From Plantago elongata (taxonomy: Eukaryota; Streptophyta; Magnoliopsida; Lamiales; Plantaginaceae), in NCBI GenBank assembly GCA_036897095.1, contig JAYMSP010000031.1, forward strand, positions 1 through 64,000: a stretch of DNA of 64,000 bases, written 5' to 3'. The translations under genes and the position numbers were made by a program. How positions within the stretch are numbered: position 1 is the first letter of the stretch; each line of letters starts with the position of its first letter. The notes under the pieces were generated by a model. It searched no databases, was not told the origin of the DNA, and was given only the letters and a program-made list of their open reading frames with translations. Shown here in pieces: positions 47,191 through 64,000 of the stretch.

Positions 47191-47648
47191 TGATTTCCTG
47201 AAGTATATTGTTGTTCCATGAGCCCATTTTCCTTCTTTGGCCAGACTCTGATTCCTTGTTAGCTCCAAACGTTTTTTTCCTGTGCCTTACATGCTAGTCT
47301 GTATCTAGGGGCTATAGTTGTCAATGGTCATATTTTGCATTGCATTGTTGCAGATGGTGGTAGAGTGCAATGTGATTATGAAGCTTACACACTGAAGAAA
47401 TTAATTAGCAGAATGATCGTAGGAGAAATAAAAATGTTGAGAAGGAGAGTGGATTGTTGAGAGAATGTATTACATTTACAAACTAGCATATATGTTGTGT
47501 GAGAATATGATTCTGATAACAGATTTTGTGAATAGTCTCTTCACAAATATTTTTTTTTTAATGCTGATATGATAATCTTATGTTGGAGTTGGATCAAATG
47601 GTTTATTTTATCTGCATGACAATAATGTTGATCATATGTACACATTGA
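47145..47648. repeat. Dispersed repeat, copy 1
   Basis: About 500 bp that recur in the same orientation at 50587-51085. Shared stretches include TTGATTGATTTCCTGAA, TTTGGCCAGACTC, TAGGGGCTATAGTTGTC, AGCAGAATGATCGTAGG, GAATATGATTCTGA and CTGCATGACAATAATGT. No coding capacity, inverted ends or A-rich tail is evident. The element type is unknown. Confidence 0.75.
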
Positions 47649-49573
47649 TGGTTCTTAGTCCTAAAGGTGCTTTCTGCTACTACTATCCCACTACTACTAC
47701 TACTACCACCAGGGAGTGCAAATTGTGAGTTGACATTTGGATCTGTAGCTATAGCTTATGGATTAATTGAGTTCTGATATCAAATATCTGAGATCAACTT
47801 GTGTGGCTTGGTATTTGTGAGATAATTATATTACCTTGATGTCATTTAGTTTGAACTTTGAAGGGAGTTTTCTTATACTAGTAAGTAGTAATGTTTTATG
47901 AATTGGTGAGCTGACAACTAGGTGCGTAACTTGGGGTATTGAGTGTTGAAATTAAGTTTCAACACCCTTTTTGAAACAAATTGAGCTGAAGAGGCATCCT
48001 TTTTCTACCAATTGTGGAAGACGGTCATTTTAAGATACTACTATATGCAGAAGGTTTCTCTTCATGATGTCTGATCTTGATGCAAATCAGCTTAAGATGA
48101 AAAGAAAACTCTAATTTGCTTTCCTAGATGTGGATGATTAACTAGTGATAGTTAATAATGAAGTCCATGTACGAAGAAGTGGAGATAATTTTATTGGTAC
48201 AGCAAATGAATTAATTCGACCTTTTACAGTAGTACTGATGATGTTTGTTTTTGCAGGTCATAATAAGTACCTCAAAGTTTCCTGGTGAATGAAGAAGAGT
48301 GCAACTTGACCAACTGAGACTGAATACTTCATGTGAATTTTTTCTTTGTTTTTGTTGGCTTAGGCCAAATTTACTTTTGTTTCTGTTTTGGCAATCCTAG
48401 GGCAAAGCATTGCTCAGTTCTGTTGAGCTGTTGAACGTATAAATGGATGGACATTTAATTCACGTTGCCTGTGACTTGTAATAAATTTCGGCATGTTTTG
48501 CAGCCACACGGTCTCAGTTATAAGGAACATGGTCATTTCTTTTGTGTCTGATAATTTACTCAGAATAGATTTTGCATCTGTTAATCTATGTTAAAAGTCC
48601 ATATAGTGCGTAATGATGCTCAAATTAGAGTGATGAATACTGAATAGGAAGTTGGTATTATATTTAAACCAAGCTATGACCTATTGATTTACCCCGCTAA
48701 GTTTCTAGTCCAGTGAAAACTAGTTGAGCACTATCTGAGCCCAATTTTAGGGGCTGTTCTTCCTGCTAGTACTATTTGTGTGTAGGAGTAGGACAGATGA
48801 ATAATTGAACTGAATTGTTGAGAATGCTAGATTAATAATCTGGAAGAGGTTTCTACTAATCCAAACAAATGAATTCCCAGCAGGGAATATCAACATTCTA
48901 AATTTAACTAGTGACTGTAAATCACACATTGGTGTGTACACCCACTAATATTGGTTTAATTTTTACTTGTGCAATGAAACCTTTTCAGTTATATTGAATG
49001 TCAATCAAGTCCTGAAGGTAACGATTTATAACTAATTAATAAAATCGAATTCTTATAATGAATGTCTTGCAGTTCTTACCTTAAAATAAGTTAAAAAGTA
49101 CTTCTATATGCAATTTCGAACCAACGCATTTTTTTCTCTAGGAGGTCCCTTAAAGGACATTTTCGACCTTCAAAGGTAGTAACCGATATCGACTAGTATA
49201 TTCCTGGCCTTTAAATGATTATTTCTGCCTACTTCATATGTTATAAAAGGACATAATCTTTGTTACATTTCAACTATTTTCTTCTGAAGAGCTCTGAAGC
49301 TCTAGTTAAATTAATTTTCGATTTCTGTCCACACTAAAATGACAAAAAATAATATATAAACCCTCATTTTTTCCTAGCCTTGTCAAGTATTGTCAGAGCT
49401 AAAGCACTGTCTTGACTGAGGAAGAATTTCACCCTAGGCAATGGTCTTGCTCGTTTGATTCAATAATCAAAATGATTAATTAGTTGATATTCGAAAATAT
49501 AGGGTGATCGGTTTTAAACCGGAACCGGTCGGTTTTTATTTCCTAACTGCAAGAAGATTAACACTCTCTCTAA

Positions 49574-56319
<6,746 letters not shown>

Positions 56320-57190
56320 ATGATATTTTCCTCAAAAGGTAATGATACCTAGGTCATTTACTAACTCCAGTGGGATTGTGGGACACACGAGAACTGAGCA
56401 CACTAACATCATGTATGTTCTTTAACATCTTGGTGATGATTCTCACATTGGATCAGATTGTAATTAAATGTATATTTCAAACTGTAACAAAATCAATGTG
56501 CAAATTTTTGGGGTCCGAGCAGCAATGGAATTTGAGATTGTCAGTGAAGAAATATGAGAATATTGTTGACAGGCTGTGGAGCACAATTAATGGAAGATAA
56601 CCTGCCTGATGTAAAACTGCATGGGATACAGGACCAAGTGCGGCACTTGGCCTTCGGACATGAAAATCATTGCCAGTTTGTCTTGGAGGCTTTGCACAAA
56701 TGAGGCAAGAAGATGGACCGCAGGTTTGCTCCTGCCATGTGGTGTATCATACTCTATATTAGTCATAGTGAAGATTGACTTCAATTTGCCCCTAAGATGA
56801 ATACCTGTTTGGTCAAGATTTAATAAATGTTATCATTCCTCATTTACATGGATTAATATTGTGCAAGTTGTTAACGGTGAACCCTAATGCCCTATGATGT
56901 GTGTAGTTGGGTTTCGTAATATTGTGAAGTACTTGAAATGGTTTAGGTTTATGTGCAAAGTAGTTAAAAGTAGTGATACTGGTCTGATCTTACTGCCAAA
57001 CAGTTGCATATGTTTTTTGCTAAAAATCATCAACGTTATGGCGCACCAAGATACATAGCAAATTGTATGGAGAACAATAGGAATTAACAATATATACTCA
57101 TATATGTAAGACAATAAGAACAGTGTTCTACGGGAGTATATAAGAGTTCTTATTCATAAATACTAATCTCCAGATTCGTGAACAATTACA
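56320..57190. other. Convergent intergenic region MetRS/carbonic anhydrase
   Basis: Contains the 3' untranslated regions of two converging genes. No coding sequence, RNA gene or element was recognised. Confidence 0.6.
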
Positions 57191-59366
57191 CTAGAACCTA
57201 ATGTGATGCTTTGTTTTCAAAGCAGATTTGTCCTCGTATAAGTTGACATGACGTCCATTCAAGGGCTGGCAAGGCCTCGCATTTTTCTTGCATCTCAGGT
57301 CAAGTGGAGCTTTGAGGGCAAGTACCTGTCCTCTGGATATTGATCTCACCTGCATTATCACTTTATCAGTATAAATGTGTTGCAATGGTTAGATTATGCT
57401 TTTGATATGTAATTAATCAAAATTCAAAAAATAGATTTAATTTAGCTACATACATCATTTTGTTAGTAATGCTGACTTAACAACACAAGTATATTATTAA
57501 GATGCAATTATTAAAATTAAACATGTGATTTTTGAAGTTAAATATGTGATATTAATTCGTTTATTGAAATACGATATCTCAAAAAAATTGTAATCCAACA
57601 AATAGAATCTGCACCTTGCCCAGGATGTTCCAAATAACATTTTCAGTGCAAGGGGGAGTTGTAAAAGAGCCAACATATCTGTAATACTTGCGGCATCTTT
57701 TCCTTAATTCCTCCGTGTGTATTGGCCCGAGTGTAATTGGTGCATCCTTGTGACTTCTGACTTCATATGCGAGTTCATTCAATTTGTTCTGGATCTATGG
57801 TAATATTTATGAAATCCGTCAAATAAATCAAATGAGTATATTTATTTTGTTCTTAGTTCTTATAAGCACGGTGATTGATTGTTCCATAAACGTACCTTTG
57901 CAACGAGTGGATCTGGTCGTCCATAATCGAAAAGCATAGCAATGACTGATACATTCCCATCGTCAGAAATGTGTACCAAATGAAGCTCTGCCGCAAATCT
58001 GAAGGTTTTATATTTAAGCAGCACAATACAAATTTATTAATGAACAACTGAGAATTACAAAGAGGATGAGAGGGATCTAACTACACGTTGTCTTTCGATA
58101 CAAGTATACAAGTACAACAATCATGGACTAGTAAAATAGAAAAGACCAAACACTAGCGTGATCTATATAATAACATGCGACAATTATATTAGAAGAATAT
58201 GGTATTTATGAGAATTAGACATTTTTCGAGAATTAACCAACTTGTAGGAGTTATAGATAAGATAATACATACTGCTTTCCATCAATTCTGTGCTCTGAAG
58301 GAGCATGCCAGTGCATTTGTTTGAGGTAATAAATTTTCCCATGCACAACCATTTCCCCAGATTTATCTGGATATCGCACCTGCCCATCATCAATAATTAC
58401 ACATGAAATCACTCCACTTTGTAACATATGAAATCATCTAATTACATCTGAATCCCACCATATGGCAGGATGGTTATACGTTTGTAGTTCAAAACATTTA
58501 TCTTTCTGCCAAAATTTGTTGCAAAAATATTTTTGCATCAATTTATGCTCAATTCTAGCCCAGGTATAAGTCAAGATTTTTTGTCTCACCTTCTAGTGGA
58601 ATTGACGCGTTTGATATTTGAAATCAAACATTTGATGTCACGTTGATTTCGGCTGGCAAAAGTTTTTAACAGTGGAAGGAAATAGTAATAATATTAATTA
58701 TTTAGACTAACCCCAACATTGAACTTGTTGTCCACCAAGGTAACATTGGTAGAGTTGTAAAATCTGATGAGAGGCTCAAGTCCGTTATTAACCACAACAT
58801 CATGTTTGAGAATATTGATAGGTGACTGCAACTTGCCCTTTCCGCACATGGAGAATTCTGGCTTTATCTTTGCCCACATGTTAGGACCTGTACCTCCCGT
58901 GTATGTGAACTGGATGGCTTCATCACCCTCTACAATGTTAGATGATAAAATGAGCTTATATTTCCAAAACAAAGAGATGAAACCCAAATCGCTCGCTCGC
59001 GCCCAAGCAGCTAGGATTTTAACCTGCACGTCGAGTATATTCCTTCATCTGCTTTAACTAATTGAGTCACCCTGGCAAGTACAGTTGAGGTTATTCATGT
59101 TATGTAGTTTTATGCTAAGTTACGGGCCGTTTGAATGTGTAGTGACAGAGACCATGTAAACATGTACTATGAGAAATTCTGAGGTGGGATTTAGTATTGT
59201 TTACACAATCACAGTAGTATACGATTATTGTTGCTAAAAATATAAATTGAACTGGAAATGGTAGAAGTAGGAAGGAACTATTTTACATACTCAGGCCGGA
59301 AACCAGAAAGAGTAGCGTAACTCCAACAATGAAGAAAGCAGCTCCATGAAGAGGCATGGTGGGCAT
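57191..59366 (-). CDS. Alpha-type carbonic anhydrase, secreted
   Basis: Six exons on the minus strand: 59291-59366 (or from Met 59357), 58712-58929, 58273-58379, 57896-57998, 57615-57794 and 57191-57349, all GT-AG, giving 280 (or 277) residues. Alpha carbonic anhydrases interconvert CO2 and bicarbonate with a bound zinc. A signal peptide is clear (MPLHGAAFFIVGVTLLFLV). The three zinc ligands are present: H118 and H120 in QMHWHAPSEH and H137 in ELHLVH (numbered from the second Met). The Glu and Thr of the proton-relay network lie in PSEH and SFTTPPCTE. Two Cys (FSMCGKG and TPPCTE) can form the usual disulfide. Length is normal. It resembles the plant ACA and nectarin-III group and should act in the secretory path, cell wall or plastid lumen. 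Either in-frame Met fits the signal peptide. Confidence 0.9.
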
Positions 59367-60316
59367 ACATATATGGACTAACAATTTATGTCAATGTGAT
59401 GGTAGTTTATGCTACCCACAAATGTGCAGTATATATACATGTCCACAAAGTATATACCCATTGTCTCACTGCACACATAAAAATAAATAAATTAAGACGA
59501 GCTAAGGGTAATGATGATCACGAATAGACCCTTCATTTACATCCTTTTGGGGCCATCTGAATTGTATTGAAAACTATATTTATCTTATGCCACTCCATGA
59601 TAGATGATCAAAACTCAAAAGCAACCACCCATTGTGTTACTTTTAACTTTTTGGACCAATTATATGCATTGCACCACCCAGTCATGCCACGACGGGTGTG
59701 CTCACATCCCAGTCCATTATTGGGGTGGTGGTGGTGCTAAACCGGTCCTAGCCCACTACACTTTTTTCGATTTCTACTGCCACCACTCATGTTGTACTGC
59801 GTTATGATTCTTGGATATATTGTACAATAAAACTTATCATGGTACAACAATTAAAGCAACATGAATCAATACGTCATACGACACAGTAGACAATCTATTT
59901 TCAATATTTATTCATAGGGCATTCCAGTTTCATCATGCTAACTGAAATAATAGAAGGGTTCTGGAAAGCCTCAACACATAATTTAAACTCTACATGAAAG
60001 GAATATTGATCGAAATCAGTACCTGGTACAAAGTACAAACTACACTAGTAAACAGCACAAGAATGACAACTTCGAATGGAGGAAGCAACATCATTATTTG
60101 TGCAGAGACCAGAATGGAACCAAGATCTGACGAAGACAGCTCTTACAAAGAAGCACCTAATTAAGCAATCACTTGTGTCTAGAATCCACTACAGTCAAGA
60201 CCAATCGACTTTCTAGGTGAAAGATCTTTACCCCAAAAGCCATACAGCCGTGCTATCTCGGAATTCGTAACTAAGAGGAACCTTTAATCCGAAGTCCTGA
60301 AAAAGTATAAATTCAA
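59367..60316. other. Intergenic region carbonic anhydrase/mS34
   Basis: Carbonic anhydrase promoter on the left and mS34 3' flank on the right. The stretch at 59670-59760 is GC-richer (GTGGTGGTGGTGC and inverted GCACCACCCAG) and may be an old MITE end. No gene. Confidence 0.5.
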
Positions 60317-63300
60317 TCACGCATTTTGTAACTCCGGTTTGGGAGTGCTGTCCTCAGGTTTGCTCAATTTTGGACCTGTTTTGCTCAAGCTGTAAACACA
60401 CTTCCAGCAGCGCTTGTGAACCCCACTTATTTTCTTTGGGGCATCTGCAATTGGAATACCTGTTGCAAGTCATTAAAGTCAGCACGTGTAATATGTGTGG
60501 CCCAAACCAACAAGATAACACAAACATCACCACGAGCGCTTCAATTACCCAAAATATCATCGAGAGGAAGAAGACTATCAACACCAGTTTTTATGCATTC
60601 AAGTACCAACATCAAAGAACTACCAGCTAGCAGAGAGGCTGAAAGTCTGAAAGTGAAGCGGAGGTTAGCTAAACCACTCTTCTTATTCTAAAACGATATT
60701 TTAGCCACCAAACCAAGGAAGATATTTGAGACCTGGCAAGTTTTATTCCATGGTATCGACAACAGCCTGACTATTGTAATTCTGAACCAATAACAGACTA
60801 ACAGGGTACGGATAGCAATAGCATGCACATTTCATGATGTGAAACTTGAGAATGAAATGAAATTTTTTCTTCTTTGCTATATATAGTGCTCTCTACAAGG
60901 TCCCCATTCCCTTGCAGAAAAAGAAAAGGAGAATATCTAGAGATATTTGATAGTAGTGGTGTTAGGTTTGTTCGTCCCATTTACAATGACCATGAAACAC
61001 CAGTCCATAGCTCATTATTCATCCACTTTACTGTGAACAGTCGACGCTGAGGACATGAAAGTTGTTCAAGAGAATGGAACTACAGGATTTAGTTTGAGTT
61101 GATAATGAAAATTGACGTAAGCAATTCAAAGTTTCAAACAGATGGACTGATGGACATGAAAGATTGTTTTCCTTGCTGAAGCAATACATTAGTATTACTG
61201 TCTTAGCATCTTGCCATAGCAAATCAAACCAAAAATTATAATATGGTCGGATAAGAACTCTGGTGTCACATAAACTGCTTCGCTAGAATAGGAGTAGAGT
61301 TAGCTACGTCAGATGAGGCTATTTTAATTGACTGAAATAAGAGCTCCATAATCCTCATGAGTTGTGTGCATATCTAAGGGAGTGAAAGTTAAACGAAAAG
61401 CTCAGCATGATTAATTGTACTTCCAAAGACATTTGGTTTAGTTTGGACGACCTAGGGAAGACTGAAAGACCGACAGAGTAGGTCAAACAATATTGAAATA
61501 TCTGAGATCAAAACTTTCAAAATTGCTTAAATTCAATCTTGTTTTGCATCTTCATGATAATAACATGAGTTTCTGGTCCCTATAGACTAGATGAGAGTGC
61601 TTAATTTGTTACAGGGTGCTAAGATCCTAAGGTTTCAAATTTGATTACAATGTAGGTCATATGGAAGCTAATGCACGGCTTACAAGAAGTCAAGAACTTG
61701 GGTCTTCTCATCTAAACAGGTAAGTTTCTAGGTGGGCTTCCCCAATTTTCAAACAGTAAAGATTATATGCAGTGAACTGGATGACCAATCAGGTACTTAT
61801 GCAAGCTTTTGACAGGTGTTAAGAGCACCAGGATACACCAAGCATTCCATATCAGTAAAATCTAAGTAAAAGAAAAGAAACAAAGAGATGAAATACAGCA
61901 CATTCCGCGAGTAAACTTCTACGATAACTGCTCACTAATAAAACTTACTGCAATATGTCATAAGCAGTGATATATCCTCAAACTATCATCCACATACGTG
62001 GGATTTGCTTGGTTACTGAGTTGACCAGGAAGACTGGAAATCTAACCAAGTAACTACAACCTTAGTTGGTGCTTCAACTTTACACATATATCAATTTTCA
62101 ACGTTATTTTCATAATCTTTGCTTTGACATGATCAATGAGAAATTCGTACCTGTCTTGGTTAAAGTTGCTTTATAACATCTATTGTATCAGAAATGAGAA
62201 AAGGGATTAGAGTAGGATTTTCCTGAAACACAAAATGCAGAGAAGGCCAACTCTCTTGTCTCGATTATTTATATAGCATGCAAACTTCAAGCAGATACCA
62301 ACTATATTATTATATGAAACCAAGCGATGTCCGTTTGCCTCAACATATACAAGCACTACCTTTCCGATTCCAGATATAACTTCACAGCCAAAGGAAACAA
62401 AGGCCAGAAAGAAAGAAAAAACGCGAGCATGTATGCAAAGACTCGACTTAAGACATTAATGCCCCAAAATAATAGCAGTACCTGCTTTGTGAGCAACCCC
62501 CCAAGCCTTGCCATGCCTTCCATCCTGCCAAAAAAAAATCATTAAAAAAAAAAACCAATTACCCTCTGACCACAACTAATCTACATAAATAAGCACAAAA
62601 ACCACAAGTACAATAGAACAAGCTACACTGTGCAGATGCAATATGTTGCTGAAGATTGGTTAGTTCATTTCTCGCTGTTCGCCTTCGTTATCAACTAATT
62701 GGAGCATATTATTCATCCATTCAGATGTCAGTTATATTAAGAGAAACACTTGTGAGAGAGAGAGTAGCAGAAACCATCAATCGCCACTGTTGATTGATCG
62801 GGTTTTCCTAATTCTTGTAATCTTTCTGGTATAGCGGATTGTTGCTCTCCGTGCACATAGGAAGATTTAGATTGTGTTTGTCAGCTAAATTCCTAGCACA
62901 GTTCGAGTGTTCACAGTTGCCAAATAACAACTCAAACACACATTACACAGTAAGCTAAGGTCTCAACTCTCAAAGCCATAAAGCAAAACTAACAAGCAGC
63001 CACAAAACATAATTGGAAAAAAAAAAAAACGCAATGAGGAAATTAGGTAACAGTTGTATACCCTGTAGAGATTAATTTTTGTGATCTGATAAGAAATATC
63101 GGCCCAATGCTTTTTAGCCATGTGATAGCCGATCCCCCAGTTTGGCAGGTACTGAGCTGCCTCGAAAAGGTTGTTCCCCTTACGATGCATCTTAGCAGGT
63201 ATAGCTGCGCCTTCAGACGGCACTGGGCCAGGCGGAGTAGTGGCAGGCCGAGTAGCGGCGGTGCGCAAGTTGCGGAGTGTAGTGAGCTGGGTTCTGAAGA

Positions 63301-63334
63301 GGGAGGAGGTTTTCGTTCTGAGAACAGTCGCCAT
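60317..63334 (-). CDS. Mitochondrial ribosomal protein mS34
   Basis: Three exons on the minus strand: 63062-63334, 62482-62524 (43 bp) and 60317-60459, with introns of 537 and 2022 bp, giving 152 residues. The N-terminus (MATVLRTKTSSLFRTQLTTL and a following Arg/Ala/Thr-rich part) is a mitochondrial presequence. The core NLFEAAQYLPNWGIGYHMAK, then HWADISYQITKINLYRDG, HGKAWGVAHKAG and DAPKKISGVHKRCW matches the plant homologue of mammalian mS34, a small-subunit protein of the mitochondrial ribosome. The C-terminal tail (SKTGPKLSKPEDSTPKPE) is polar and probably poorly ordered. The tiny second exon is supported by exact frame continuity on both sides. Identification is from recalled family sequence. 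Confidence 0.85.
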
Positions 63335-64000
63335 TTCCGGATTTTGGGAATGTGTTTGATTCGGAGAACAAGTGCAGACGGGTTGTGGAAGAGTGTAAAC
63401 CTAGAGGACCGAATTTGTTTAGGCCTATGTTCATCCATCGAATTGGAAATTCGCGAATCACTCATTCGTTCTGAATTAAATTGCAATTGAGATTAGAGTT
63501 TTTTTTTTTAAAAGTAAAATAAAATTAATTAATATAATTATTACAAGTCATGTCTAATTGTTCCTCGGTTACAAAACGAGTCAGATACATATATACTCTT
63601 ATCCTGATTAACTACAAAAGAAAGCTAAGAAGTCAAGACATTTCAACATATTCAAATTGTATTGTTTTTTTTATTAATTAAAAATAAAATATAACATTAC
63701 AATTATTGTTGAACAAAACGAATTTATCAATCGATTCTAGATGCAAATCACCACTAATCTCTATTCAGATAATATAATCACCCATTTCGGAAAATCGAAC
63801 CCGTGACCTCATGGCTACGGTGTGTATCAGCTTGTCACTCGGCTACAAACGCTTTGACACAGTTCAGCATATTAAACCATGCTTTGTCTTAGTTATAAGT
63901 CGGTTGGGATAGTCACTGATTCTACTTGCACATTATCTTCAGAAGCTATTTTTGTCTCTGTCAAGTAATTCGATTCACGATATATAAACTCGACGATACT
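63335..64000. other. Upstream region of mS34 with SINE
   Basis: Leader and promoter of the minus-strand mS34 gene, then AT-rich DNA and the SINE listed separately. Nothing else was recognised to the window edge. Confidence 0.55.
63664..63855 (-). mobile_element. tRNA-derived SINE
   Basis: On the minus strand it begins near 63850 with an A-box-like stretch (GTAGCCGAGTGACAAGC), then a B box (GGGTTCGATTTTCCG), then the family-specific body ending GATTTGCATCTAGAATC, and finally AT-rich DNA with ATAAAAAAAACAAT near 63664. The body also occurs at 14199-14270. Box spacing is close to that of a tRNA gene. The start and end are approximate because no target duplication could be fixed. Confidence 0.6.

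Noticed and set aside
60370-60691. Plus-strand open frames over mS34 exon 3 and intron 2
   Set aside because: They overlap the confirmed minus-strand exon and show no protein features of their own.

Overview
The window is nuclear DNA of a flowering plant, very probably a eudicot and plausibly an asterid. It has GT-AG introns, AT-rich intergenic DNA full of small transposon relics, an expanded UGT76-type glycosyltransferase array, and nuclear genes for organelle proteins with N-terminal targeting sequences. No tool was run; exon limits come from reading splice sites and checking that every reading frame stays open.

Layout: (1) 1-1.8 kb holds a hAT-like MITE with target duplications and a short COPT copper transporter gene (-). 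(2) 2.7-24.2 kb is a tandem array of six apparently intact two-exon family-1 glycosyltransferase genes (UGT-1 on -, UGT-2 to UGT-6 on +), 451-463 residues each, all with a phase-1 intron at the same codon. Between UGT-2 and UGT-3 lies the ghost of a further copy: a promoter joined directly to the last 12 codons of a UGT. Introns and promoters carry a Stowaway-like MITE, two independent insertions of one MITE family, an older MITE shared by UGT-5 and UGT-6, and a 5'-truncated LINE with a 14-bp target duplication. (3) 24.2-30.5 kb is gene-free and rich in MITEs. (4) 30.4-33.5 kb is a relic of SMC6 that keeps its E2F-type promoter motif, first two exons and last two exons but has lost the middle. 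(5) 35.7-37.2 kb is an intronless MAPKKK17/18-type kinase (-). (6) 44-63.3 kb holds TyrRS of organelles (-), the 6-kDa mitochondrial ATP synthase subunit (+), organellar MetRS/OVA1 with 12 exons (+), a secreted alpha carbonic anhydrase with 6 exons (-) and mitochondrial ribosomal protein mS34 with 3 exons (-).

How the genes relate: the UGT array is a local birth-and-death cluster, probably glucosylating small specialised metabolites; acceptors cannot be read from sequence. Four genes on the right (TyrRS, ATP synthase subunit, MetRS, mS34) serve organelle translation or respiration, but each has its own promoter and shared regulation is not shown. I found no wholly new system. The most informative items are the SMC6 relic, the ghost UGT copy, the stop-loss extension in UGT-6, the layered MITE history of the UGT-5/UGT-6 introns, and an unclassified repeat of about 500 bp shared by the DNA downstream of the ATP synthase gene and a MetRS intron.
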